The notes beneath the pieces are model-generated. The model was given only the letters and a program-made list of their open reading frames with translations, searched no databases and was not told where the DNA came from. Made by a program: the position numbers and the translations under genes. 64,000 nt of DNA from BAIKAL-G1 sp943370385 (lineage in GTDB: Bacteria > Cyanobacteriota > Cyanobacteriia > PCC-6307 > Cyanobiaceae). Every line of letters starts with the position of its first letter. Positions within the stretch are counted from its first letter, which is position 1. The DNA is taken from assembly GCA_943370385.1 (NCBI GenBank), contig CALRQT020000009.1, forward strand, positions 78,763 through 142,762, given 5' to 3'. Below are positions 26,180 through 33,628 of this stretch, in pieces.

Positions 26180-27103
26180 ATGCGTCACCATCCGATTTCG
26201 CCGGTTACCGAACCGATGCAATACCGGGCCATCGGGGTGGTCCGGGGGACCTATCGGCCCAGTGATCCCGAGCAATTGACCCGGGGGGTCATCGAAACCG
26301 AGGACGGCACCGCGATTGAGGCGGTGGTGCTGGGCCGGGTGCTCACCCTGATGCGCCGCCACCTCGACCTGGCCGAGCCCCACCTCTGGGTGGTGTACCC
26401 CCGCTCCCGCGATGAGGACCAGCTGCACCTGCAACTGGTGGGGGTCTGGGAACCCAGCACCCTCTCAAGCGACACCAGCCCCGAGGCCAGCGATGCCGAG
26501 GCGGATGGGGCTAGCGCCGGTGAGCCCGTTGCTCTGGACGCGGGCAGTGCTGCTGCTGTTCCAGCCAGCGATGCCGCTGTTCCCGCTGGCGAGTCCAGTA
26601 GCGCTGATGCCGATGCGGTGCCCGAAGGCGACGACTATTTCTCCGTGCGTGGCGAGCTGATCTACACCCGGCCCGAGAGCGGTGATGTGGTGGTGAAGAT
26701 CCGCCAGCTCCCCCGCCCCGATGGCAGCCGGCCCACCCCGTTCAAATTGCAGCTCAAGGGCGAGATTCCCCTGGAGAGCCTGCGCCATTTCGTGGCCCTA
26801 GACCTGCGCCGCCAGGGGCAGGTGCTGCAGCTCGAACGCCATGAGGTGATTGCGCCCATGCCCCAGCGGGGCAACCGCGGCGGCAAGGGCCGGGGTTCTG
26901 CAGGCAAGGGCGGCGGTGGGGGTCGGGGGGCCGCTGCCGGCCCTCGCCAGGGGGCTGAGCGGGGTGCCGCCGGCCCAGGGCCCGATCGGGCCAAGGGCGA
27001 CCGGCCAGGGGCTGGGGCCAGAGGTGAGGCTCCCCGGGGGGACTCCCCCCAGGGTGATGGGCCCCGCCGCAACACCAGCGCCGTCAGCCGTCCCAGCCGC
27101 TAA
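26180..27103 (+). CDS. conserved cyanobacterial protein of unknown function
   Basis: A 307-residue protein. Two conserved-looking blocks are residues 10-95 (MQYRAIGVVRGTYRPSD and WVVYPRSRDEDQLHLQLVG) and 150-240 (YFSVRGELIYTRPESGDVVVKIRQ and LRHFVALDLRRQGQVLQLE), separated by an acidic Ala/Ser/Asp-rich linker. The C-terminal 65 residues are Gly, Arg, Lys and Pro rich, suggesting RNA or polyanion binding. ATG at 26180 is chosen; ATG 26216 is also possible. Its stop overlaps the start of the next gene by one base (TAATG). Confidence 0.7.
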   Translation: MRHHPISPVTEPMQYRAIGVVRGTYRPSDPEQLTRGVIETEDGTAIEAVVLGRVLTLMRRHLDLAEPHLWVVYPRSRDEDQLHLQLVGVWEPSTLSSDTSPEASDAEADGASAGEPVALDAGSAAAVPASDAAVPAGESSSADADAVPEGDDYFSVRGELIYTRPESGDVVVKIRQLPRPDGSRPTPFKLQLKGEIPLESLRHFVALDLRRQGQVLQLERHEVIAPMPQRGNRGGKGRGSAGKGGGGGRGAAAGPRQGAERGAAGPGPDRAKGDRPGAGARGEAPRGDSPQGDGPRRNTSAVSRPSR

Positions 27104-27933
27104 TGGCTGACCCCGCCGCTCCGGCGGCCCTACGGGCAGGCCTGGTGGTGGGTGGCCTCACGGCGCTGGCCGTGGTCGGGCCCCTGGTGGGCGTGTCGCC
27201 CGCCTGGATTGTGCTGGTGGTGGCCCTGGCTTTGGGGGCCCTGAGCCTGGATGCGGCCCGTTTCGGCGGCCGGGGCGGCCATGTGCTGGCCGAAGCCCTG
27301 CCGGGCGGCGAGGCCCGCCTACGCCGGATTTCCGTGCATGAGGCGGGCCATGGCCTGCTGGCCGAGGCGGAAGGGCTGCCCTTACGCCGGGTGCTGGTGG
27401 GCAGCCTGGCCTGCCTGCGGGCGGGCCTCAACAGCAATGGCAGCACCGAATTTGCCTCCGAGTTTGTGATGCCGTTCCTGGCCCGGCCGGCCGGAGCCGG
27501 TGGATCTGGGCTGGAGGCGACCCCCCGCGATGCTGCGGGGGATTCTGTTCAAGGGGGGCTCCCAGGGGCCCTCGCTCCAGGCCTGCCGGCGGAGGAGCTG
27601 CGCCGCTGGAGCCGGGTGTTGCTCGCCGGCATGGTGGCCGAGGAGCTGGTCTACGGCGAGTCGGAAGGCGGCAGCGATGATCGGGCCCTGCTGGGCCGGA
27701 TCTGGGGCCTGTCGGGATTTGATGTGGACACGGCCCAGCGGGAACAGCGGCGGGCCCGCCGCGAGGTGGAGCAGGGGCTCAGCAAGCGTCGCCCCGAGCT
27801 GGACCAGCGGGCTGAGCGGTTGCTGGCCCAGGCCCCGCGCCTGTTTCGCAGAGCCCCCAGCTCGCCCGAAGGCGAACTTGTCCAACACGAGGCTGGCCAG
27901 AACCAACCCATCAACACCGGGCAGCAGCCATGA
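27103..27933 (+). CDS. membrane M41-like zinc peptidase without AAA domain
   Basis: A 276-residue protein with two N-terminal membrane helices (about residues 12-50) followed by HEAGH (residues 79-83), the zinc motif of the FtsH peptidase family. A later segment, LAGMVAEELVYGESEGGSDDRALL, matches the FtsH region carrying the third zinc ligand. There is no Walker A/B or AAA module, so it would act without ATP-driven unfolding or with a partner. It is translationally coupled to the unknown gene upstream and to larC downstream (ATGA overlap). The substrate is unknown. Confidence 0.75.
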   Translation: MADPAAPAALRAGLVVGGLTALAVVGPLVGVSPAWIVLVVALALGALSLDAARFGGRGGHVLAEALPGGEARLRRISVHEAGHGLLAEAEGLPLRRVLVGSLACLRAGLNSNGSTEFASEFVMPFLARPAGAGGSGLEATPRDAAGDSVQGGLPGALAPGLPAEELRRWSRVLLAGMVAEELVYGESEGGSDDRALLGRIWGLSGFDVDTAQREQRRARREVEQGLSKRRPELDQRAERLLAQAPRLFRRAPSSPEGELVQHEAGQNQPINTGQQP

Positions 27934-29285
27934 CCCTGGCCCTGGTGGATTGCCCCACGGGCCTGGCCGGCAACATGCTTCTGGCAGCCCTGTTCGATCT
28001 CGGTCTGCCCCAGGCGGCCATCGACGCTCCTCTGGCGGCTTTGGGTCTGGCGGGGGCCTACGCCATCGATCTGGAGGAGCGGCGCAGCGCTGGCCTGCGG
28101 GGCCTGCACCTGGCCGTGCGCGGCTTGGAGGCGGAGCCCCCCCATCGCCACTGGGCGGAGCTGGAGGCCACGATCGGCGCCGCCGCCCTCGAGCCCCAGC
28201 TCAAGCAACGGGTGCTGGCGGTGTTTGGCCTGCTGGCGGAGGCCGAGGCCCAGGTCCATGGCCAGAGCGCCGAACGGGTCCATTTCCATGAGGTGGGCGC
28301 CATCGATGCCCTGGTCGATGTGGTGGGGGTGTGCGCCGGCCTGGCCCATTTCGGCATCCACCAGCTGGTCTGCGCCAGCCCGCCGGCGGGCCATGGCACG
28401 GTGCAAACGGCCCATGGGCTTCTTCCCCTACCGGCTCCGGCCGTGCTCGAACTGGCCCGGCTGCGAGGGATTCCCCTGGCCAGTAGCGCTGGCTTCCCGG
28501 CGGGCGAGCTCACCACCCCCACGGGGCTGTCCCTGATGGCGGTGCTGGCCGAGCGCTTTGGGCCGGCGCCGGCCCTGGTGCCCCAGGCCGTGGGCATTGG
28601 CCTGGGCAGCCGCCAGCTGGATCGTCCCAACCTGTTGCGCCTGGTGCTGGCGGCGGAGGCCCCGCCCATCCCCTCGCGATCGCCAAGCCTGGAGCCGACT
28701 GGAGTGGCAGCGATGGCTGGGGCGGTTTGGCCCGCCCCCAATGGAGAGAAGCCCGCCGAGGTTGGGACTGACCTGGCCCCAACCGCCCTGGCCGAGACCG
28801 TTCTGCCAGAGACCGCCCTGCCTGAGACCGCCCTGCCCGAAATCCTGCTGGAACAGCAGGCCCAGATCGATGACGCCACCCCGGAGGATCTGGCCTTTTT
28901 GGCCGATGAACTGCGCCGCGCCGGGGCCCTGGAGGTGTTCAGCCAGCCGCTGTTGATGAAGAAGGGGCGCCCGGGGGTGCTGCTGACGGTGTTGGCCCGG
29001 CCCGAGCAGGCCGAGGGCCTACGCCGGATCTGGTGGCGCCAGGGCACCAGCCTGGGGGTGCGCGAGCAGTTGCAGCAGCGCTGGGCCCTGCCCCGCAGCA
29101 GCCGGGAGCTGGCCACGCCCCTGGGACCGGTGCGCCTGAAGCAAGTCGAGTTGCCGGGGGGTGAGCGGCGCTCTAAGCCCGAATTCGAGGACCTGGCAGA
29201 CCTGGCCCGGCGCCATGGCCTGCCCCTAGCCCAGGTGCGCCAGATCGTGGCGGCGGCCCTGGCCCAGGAGGAGTTCCAGCCATGA
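27930..29285 (+). CDS. larC: LarC-family (DUF111) nickel-insertion protein
   Basis: LarC inserts nickel into the pyridinium-thiocarboxylate precursor to make the nickel-pincer cofactor of lactate racemase. Matching segments are VDCPTGLAGNMLLAALFDLG, the His-rich RVHFHEVGAIDALVDVVG, TPTGLSLMAVLAERFG and LLMKKGRPGVLLTVL. The usual start has D-x-sP-GisGDM; here it is CPTGLAGNM, so one acidic residue is replaced by Asn. An insert contains four 15-bp repeat units (28782-28841). LarA, LarB and LarE are not in the window. Confidence 0.85.
   Translation: MTLALVDCPTGLAGNMLLAALFDLGLPQAAIDAPLAALGLAGAYAIDLEERRSAGLRGLHLAVRGLEAEPPHRHWAELEATIGAAALEPQLKQRVLAVFGLLAEAEAQVHGQSAERVHFHEVGAIDALVDVVGVCAGLAHFGIHQLVCASPPAGHGTVQTAHGLLPLPAPAVLELARLRGIPLASSAGFPAGELTTPTGLSLMAVLAERFGPAPALVPQAVGIGLGSRQLDRPNLLRLVLAAEAPPIPSRSPSLEPTGVAAMAGAVWPAPNGEKPAEVGTDLAPTALAETVLPETALPETALPEILLEQQAQIDDATPEDLAFLADELRRAGALEVFSQPLLMKKGRPGVLLTVLARPEQAEGLRRIWWRQGTSLGVREQLQQRWALPRSSRELATPLGPVRLKQVELPGGERRSKPEFEDLADLARRHGLPLAQVRQIVAAALAQEEFQP
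28782..28841 (+). repeat. four 15-bp (pentapeptide) repeat units in larC
   Basis: In-frame units encode TALAE, TVLPE, TALPE and TALPE. The last two differ by synonymous third-position changes only. They lie in the linker between the two halves of LarC, where insertion is tolerated. Confidence 0.85.
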
Positions 29286-30430
29286 CCCCTTCCCCCGCCC
29301 CCCAGGGCGACGCGCCAATGCCCCCGGAGCCAGGGTCGTACCGGAGGCTTGAGGCCTTTTTAAGGACATTGGTGGCAGGTGGTCGGCAGCTGGGGGGACG
29401 CCTGGGGCGACTCGTGGCCCTGGCCCAGGGCTTGCCGGGCGGAGCCAGCCTGTGGGTGAGCCTGGCCAGTGCCGGCTTCCTGCTGGCGGCCCTGGGGGCC
29501 AATGGCCGCCAGCTGCAACAGCTCAGCCTCGATGGCCAGGGTTGGGCCTGGCTGCTGTTGGGCCTGGGGCTGGCCCTGCTCAGCCTGGTGGTGAATGGCC
29601 TGGCCTGGACCCTGGGGCTGGGCTGGCTGGGCCATCGGCCCCGCTGGCTGCCGGCGGTGCTGCTGTTCCTGCGCTCCAACCTGCGCAAATACCTGCCCGG
29701 TGGTGTCTGGCATTTGCTTCAACGCCTGGCGGTGCTGCGCCAGGGCGATCCCGCCCCCGGCACGGCTGGCCCTGAGAGCCCCGTGGCGGCGGCCTTGGAC
29801 CTGCGCCAGGGGCTGGTGGCGGTGCTGTTGGATCCCGTGCTGATGGCGGTGGCGGCCCTGGCCCTGGTGGCCTGCGGCGGCTGGCAGGGGGGCTTGGCGG
29901 CCCTAGGTCTGGCGCCCTTGCTGCTGCTGCGGCCCCGCTGGTTTCGGCCCCTGCTGCTGCGGTTGGAGCGGCGGCGCCAGAGCCAGCTGGAACGCCAGGG
30001 CTGGCTGGTGGAGGAGCCCGAGCCGGCTGGCGAGGCCAACGATCCCCAAGGCTTGTCCCTGGAACCCGCTGCCACCGGGACGATTTTGCAGCGCTATCCC
30101 CTGGTGCCCCTGGTGGGGGAACTGGCCTTTGTGCTGGTGCGTTTCAGCGGCTTTGCCTGCTGCGTGCTCGCCTTTGATGTTGCGCCCCTGCTGCCCTGGA
30201 ACCAGTGGCTCAGTGGCTTTGCCCTCGCCTGGACCCTGGGTCTGGTGGTGCCCGGGGCCCCGGGCGGCCTCGGCGTGTTTGAGGCCGCCCTGCTGTTGCG
30301 CCTGGGCGGGCTAGTTCCGGAAGCCCCCCTGCTGGCCATTGCCCTCAGCTATCGCCTCGTTACCTCCCTGGCCGACCTGCTGGGGGCCGCCACAGCGGAA
30401 CTGGATCAGCGTTTGGCTAGGCCCCGCTGA
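29282..30430 (+). CDS. lysylphosphatidylglycerol-synthase-like / UPF0104 membrane protein
   Basis: A 382-residue integral membrane protein with about seven predicted helices. It resembles the flippase-like transmembrane region of MprF/UPF0104 proteins: FLRSNLRKYLPGGVWHLLQRL at about residues 125-145 and LGLVVPGAPGGLGVFEAALLLRL near the C-terminus are characteristic. It lacks the aminoacyl-transferase domain of MprF. It overlaps larC by four bases (ATGA). Substrate unknown; lipid or polyprenol-linked transport is the family-based guess. Confidence 0.75.
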   Translation: MTPSPAPQGDAPMPPEPGSYRRLEAFLRTLVAGGRQLGGRLGRLVALAQGLPGGASLWVSLASAGFLLAALGANGRQLQQLSLDGQGWAWLLLGLGLALLSLVVNGLAWTLGLGWLGHRPRWLPAVLLFLRSNLRKYLPGGVWHLLQRLAVLRQGDPAPGTAGPESPVAAALDLRQGLVAVLLDPVLMAVAALALVACGGWQGGLAALGLAPLLLLRPRWFRPLLLRLERRRQSQLERQGWLVEEPEPAGEANDPQGLSLEPAATGTILQRYPLVPLVGELAFVLVRFSGFACCVLAFDVAPLLPWNQWLSGFALAWTLGLVVPGAPGGLGVFEAALLLRLGGLVPEAPLLAIALSYRLVTSLADLLGAATAELDQRLARPR

Positions 30431-30433
30431 AGC

Positions 30434-31744
30434 TCAGGAGCCCAGCAGGGCCGTGCATTCGAGCCGCTCCTGGCTGGCGTCGCGGCGGTGCAGGCGCAAC
30501 CGGATGGTTTCGGCCAGGTAGTCGGCGTCTTCGGCCACGCCGCAGAAGCGGGCCGAGCCCCAGGTGTGCAGCCAGGGCAGGCCGATGAAATAGAGCCCTT
30601 CGCTGGCGCTCACCCCCCGTTGGTGGGCCGGATAGCCGCTGCCATCGAACACCGGCACCTCGATCCAGCCGAAATCGGCGCCGTAGCCCGTGCACCAGAT
30701 CACCGCCGCCAGGGGTTCGGCCCCCAGGTCGAGGGGGGCGGCGTCATGGCCGGGGCCCGGCTGCCAGCAGGCGGTGTAGGCCGGCTCCTCGGGGGCATCC
30801 AGGCCTTCGCGGGCGATGTAGGCGTCGATGCTGGCGCGGATGCGGCAATAGACGGCATCGGCCTGGTCCAGGTTGGCGGCGAGGTCGCCTGCGAACCGGA
30901 TCTGGCCTGGGGCCAGATCGAGCAGGCGCCCATGGAGCTCCATGCCTTGGGTGGCCCGCTGGCGCAGGTCGATGTCACGGCCACCATCGCGGCCGGTGAG
31001 GTAGTGGTTCGTCTTGGTGCGCACCAGCTTGGGGTCGGCATGCTGGTCGATCGGCATGGCGTAATAGCCCATGCGATCGAGCCAATCGACCACATCCTTG
31101 CCGCGGTGGCGCCGGGGCGAGCGAGGTGCCGAACCGACGCTCAGGTGCACCCGCCGGCCGGCCAGGAACAGGTCCTCGGCGATCTGGCAGCCCGACTGGC
31201 CGCTGCCCACCACCAGCACGGGCCCGTCCGGCAGCTGGGCTGGATTGCGATAGGCGCGGGCATCGAGCTGCAGCACCGAGGCGGGCAGGCGCTCGGCTTG
31301 GAGGTGGCGCTTGGGGCGGTGATAGCCGCCGGTGGCCACCACCACCTGGTCGGCTTCGATCTCGCCTTCGCTGGTGATCAGGCGATAGCCAGGGCCCTGA
31401 TGGAGCAGCCGCGACACGGCTACCCCCTCGCGCACATCGGCTTGGATGTGGGCAGCAAAGCGGCGCACGTAGTCCACGATCTGGTCGCGGCCCATGAAGC
31501 CTTCGGGGGCCTCGCCGTCGTAGGGAAAATCGGGCAGGCGGCATTGCCAGTTGGGGGTCACCAGGCAGAAGGAATCCCAGCGCTGCTGCTCCCAGGCGTA
31601 GCCGATGCGGTGTTGTTCCAGCACCAGGGGCCGAATGCCACGCCGTTGCAGGCTGCTGGCCACGGAGAGCCCGGCTTGGCCGCCGCCCACCACCACCACA
31701 GGCACTCTGCGGGTCGGGGCGTCACTGTGCACGAAAAGACCCAT
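30434..31744 (-). CDS. flavin-dependent oxidoreductase of the Nit1C cluster (MSMEG_0569 type)
   Basis: FAD/NAD(P)H monooxygenase-like protein, 436 residues. The N-terminal dinucleotide motif VVVGGGQAGLSVASSL, the second motif VLVVGSGQSGCQIAEDL at about residue 180, and IWCTGYGADFGWIEVPVF match flavin-containing monooxygenase relatives. The FMO-specific FxGxxxHxxxY block is replaced by ATGGYHRPKRHL. Proteins of this kind (MSMEG_0569 family) accompany nitrilase-1C clusters, and the nitrilase operon starts divergently 217 bases away, so it is probably part of the same pathway. The oxidised substrate is unknown. Confidence 0.85.
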   Translation of the reverse strand: MGLFVHSDAPTRRVPVVVVGGGQAGLSVASSLQRRGIRPLVLEQHRIGYAWEQQRWDSFCLVTPNWQCRLPDFPYDGEAPEGFMGRDQIVDYVRRFAAHIQADVREGVAVSRLLHQGPGYRLITSEGEIEADQVVVATGGYHRPKRHLQAERLPASVLQLDARAYRNPAQLPDGPVLVVGSGQSGCQIAEDLFLAGRRVHLSVGSAPRSPRRHRGKDVVDWLDRMGYYAMPIDQHADPKLVRTKTNHYLTGRDGGRDIDLRQRATQGMELHGRLLDLAPGQIRFAGDLAANLDQADAVYCRIRASIDAYIAREGLDAPEEPAYTACWQPGPGHDAAPLDLGAEPLAAVIWCTGYGADFGWIEVPVFDGSGYPAHQRGVSASEGLYFIGLPWLHTWGSARFCGVAEDADYLAETIRLRLHRRDASQERLECTALLGS

Positions 31745-31785
31745 TTTTAGGACTACCAGCTTGACCTTGGGAGCCCATCAATGCG

Positions 31786-31799
31786 GTAACAAAGGCCAC
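31786..31799. promoter_or_regulatory. possible NtcA-binding site (GTA-N8-CAC)
   Basis: GTA, eight bases, then CAC lies in the divergent region between the flavoprotein and the Sll0783-like gene. It fits the relaxed GT-N10-AC NtcA pattern but misses the full GTA-N8-TAC by one base, and no well-spaced -10 box was found. It is listed because cyanobacterial homologues of this cluster are nitrogen-starvation responsive. Chance occurrence is quite possible. Confidence 0.3.
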
Positions 31800-31817
31800 G
31801 GACTGGCCGCAGATAGA

Positions 31818-31846
31818 CCTGCCGGATGGGGGAACCCCTTGGCAGG
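31818..31846 (+). promoter_or_regulatory. hairpin in the leader of the Nit1C operon
   Basis: CCTGCC (31818-31823) pairs with GGCAGG (31841-31846), and inside it GGGG (31829-31832) pairs with CCCC (31835-31838). It sits about 115 bases before the start codon of the Sll0783-like gene. No T-tract follows, so it is more likely an RNA structure than a terminator. Confidence 0.4.
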
Positions 31847-31961
31847 GTGAAGCGGCTCAAGGACGTCCGGTCGGGGAAGGATTTGGTCGCATCGGCCACA
31901 TAAAACAAAACTTCATCCATGCAACCGTCTCCATGTCTTTCCTCCCCCAGGCCTGCTCCCC

Positions 31962-32444
31962 ATGCCAGAAGTCACCCGTCCCGCCAACCAGCCGGGCGAT
32001 TTCCTTGTTGATTACGAGCAGAAGGTCTTTCCCGACATCAAGGCGGAACCGGGCGAAAAAGCCTTGGTCACCTTTCACACCGTGGCCTTTGAAGGCTCCA
32101 TCGGCCTGGTGAACCTGCTGCAGGCCAGCCGGCTGATGAACAAGGGCTTTGAAACCTCGATCCTTCTCTACGGACCTGGGGTGACCCTGGGGGTGCAGCG
32201 CGGCTTCCCCAAGCTCGGCGATGCGGCCTTTGATGGCCACCTCAATTTCAACGCCCGCATCCAGAAGTTCATGGACCAGGGCGGCAAGGTGTACGCCTGT
32301 CGCTTTGCCCTGCAGGCCCTCTACGGCCACGGCGAAGGGGCCTTGATTCCCGGCATCACGCCGGTGAATCCCCTCGATGTGCTTGACATCATCTTGATGC
32401 ACCGCAAGGAAGGGGCCTTCATTCTCGACACCTGGACCCTCTGA
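31962..32444 (+). CDS. Sll0783/MSMEG_0572-family nitrogen-starvation protein
   Basis: A 160-residue soluble protein typical of the first gene of cyanobacterial Nit1C clusters. The conserved core includes FPDIKAEPGEKALVTFHT, SIGLVNLLQASRLMNKGF and YGPGVTLGVQRGFP. The fold resembles DsrE-like small domains, which is inference. The Synechocystis homologue sll0783 is induced by nitrogen starvation and is needed for normal polyhydroxybutyrate formation; its biochemical role is unresolved. A stable hairpin follows before the nitrilase gene. Confidence 0.88.
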   Translation: MPEVTRPANQPGDFLVDYEQKVFPDIKAEPGEKALVTFHTVAFEGSIGLVNLLQASRLMNKGFETSILLYGPGVTLGVQRGFPKLGDAAFDGHLNFNARIQKFMDQGGKVYACRFALQALYGHGEGALIPGITPVNPLDVLDIILMHRKEGAFILDTWTL

Positions 32445-32486
32445 GTTTGGGGTGCTGGGTTGTCTTGCTAAGGGCGGCCCGGGCCT

Positions 32487-32510
32487 GGGCTGGGGCTCTA
32501 ATCCCAGCCC
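32487..32510 (+). terminator. intercistronic hairpin, possible attenuator
   Basis: A perfect 8-bp stem, GGGCTGGG (32487-32494) with CCCAGCCC (32503-32510) and an 8-base loop, is followed by CACTGTTTT. The T-run is short and displaced, so termination may be partial. It lies 43 bases after the Sll0783-like stop and could set a lower level for the downstream enzymes. Confidence 0.5.
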
Positions 32511-32543
32511 CACTGTTTTGAACCTGTCTTCATCAAGTTCGAG

Positions 32544-32571
32544 CCAGTTGAAAACCAGTTTCGAACCAGTT
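32544..32571. repeat. three CCAGTT repeats phased at 11 bp before the nitrilase
   Basis: CCAGTT occurs at 32544-32549, 32555-32560 and 32566-32571, each start exactly 11 bases from the last, i.e. about one helical turn. A related CAAGTT lies at 32534-32539. The array ends 19 bases before the nitrilase ATG. It could be an activator or repressor array, or a chance duplication. Confidence 0.6.
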
Positions 32572-32590
32572 CTGATCGATCCTTTGATCC

Positions 32591-33628
32591 ATGGCTTCAA
32601 CGATGGCTCCAACACTTACCGTCGCTGCGGCCCAGATCCGGCCCGTGCTGTGGGACCTGGAAGGCTCGCTTGTGCGTCTTCTTGATGCGATCAAGGAGGC
32701 GGCCCAATCCGGGGTCGAGCTGATCGTCTTCCCTGAAACCTTCCTTCCCTATTACCCCTATTTTTCCTTCGTGGAGCCGGCGGTCCTGATGGGCCGCTCC
32801 CATCTGCGCCTCTATGAACAGGCCCTGGAGGTTCCAGGCCCCGAGGTGGCCCGGATCGCCGCCGCCGCCCGCCAGCACTCCATGCATCTGCTCGTTGGCA
32901 TCAATGAGCGCGATGGCGGCAGTCTTTACAACACCCAGCTGTTGATGGATGACCAGGGTGAGTTGATTCTCAAGCGCCGCAAGATCACGCCCACCTATCA
33001 CGAACGCATGGTGTGGGGCCAGGGCGATGGCGCCGGTTTGCAGGTGGTGGAGAGCCGCCTGGGCCGCATTGGTGCCCTGGCCTGTTGGGAGCACTACAAC
33101 CCCCTGGCCCGCTTTGCCCTGATGACCCAGGGGGAGGAGCTCCACTGCGCCCAGTTCCCGGGCTCCCTGGTAGGGCCGATCTTCAGCGAGCAAACGGCGG
33201 TGACCATGCGCCACCACGCCCTCGAGGCCGGTTGCTTTGTGATCTGCTCCACCGCCTGGCTCGACCCCAGCGACTACGCCACGGTCACGCCCGATGAATC
33301 TTTGCACCGGGCCTTCCAGGGCGGCTGCCACACGGCCGTGATTAGTCCGGAGGGCCGCTATTTGGCCGGTCCCCTGCCCGAGGGCGAGGGCCTGGCCATT
33401 GCCGAACTGGACCGCTCCCTAATCACCAAACGCAAACGCATGATGGATAGCGTCGGCCACTACAGCCGGCCCGACCTGCTCAGCCTGCGCCTCAACCGCA
33501 GCCCCGCTAGCCAGGTCGAGGTGATGGGCCCCCTGGTTGCCCCAGGCCAAGATCCCCCCGTAGAGCCCCCGGCTCCAGCCCTGGTGTCTCCCCTGCCCCT
33601 GCGGCTGGAGGAACTCACCCGTGGCTGA
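32591..33628 (+). CDS. nitrilase (Nit1C type)
   Basis: C-N hydrolase converting a nitrile to an acid plus ammonia. The catalytic triad is visible: Glu49 in VFPETFLPYYP, Lys131 in RRKITPTYHERMVWGQGDG and Cys165 in GALACWEHYNPLARF, the CWEH form marking true nitrilases rather than amidases. The 345 residues are normal. An ATG at 32606 (MAPTL) is another possible start. It overlaps the radical SAM gene by eight bases. In heterotrophs such as Pseudomonas a Nit1C nitrilase is needed for cyanide assimilation; the native substrate in cyanobacteria is not established. Confidence 0.92.
   Translation: MASTMAPTLTVAAAQIRPVLWDLEGSLVRLLDAIKEAAQSGVELIVFPETFLPYYPYFSFVEPAVLMGRSHLRLYEQALEVPGPEVARIAAAARQHSMHLLVGINERDGGSLYNTQLLMDDQGELILKRRKITPTYHERMVWGQGDGAGLQVVESRLGRIGALACWEHYNPLARFALMTQGEELHCAQFPGSLVGPIFSEQTAVTMRHHALEAGCFVICSTAWLDPSDYATVTPDESLHRAFQGGCHTAVISPEGRYLAGPLPEGEGLAIAELDRSLITKRKRMMDSVGHYSRPDLLSLRLNRSPASQVEVMGPLVAPGQDPPVEPPAPALVSPLPLRLEELTRG

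Noticed and set aside
30488..31750. 420-residue plus-strand frame opposite the flavoprotein
   Set aside because: It mirrors the flavoprotein gene; its translation is His/Gly/Ala-rich without motifs, while the minus frame has two GxGxxG nucleotide-binding motifs.
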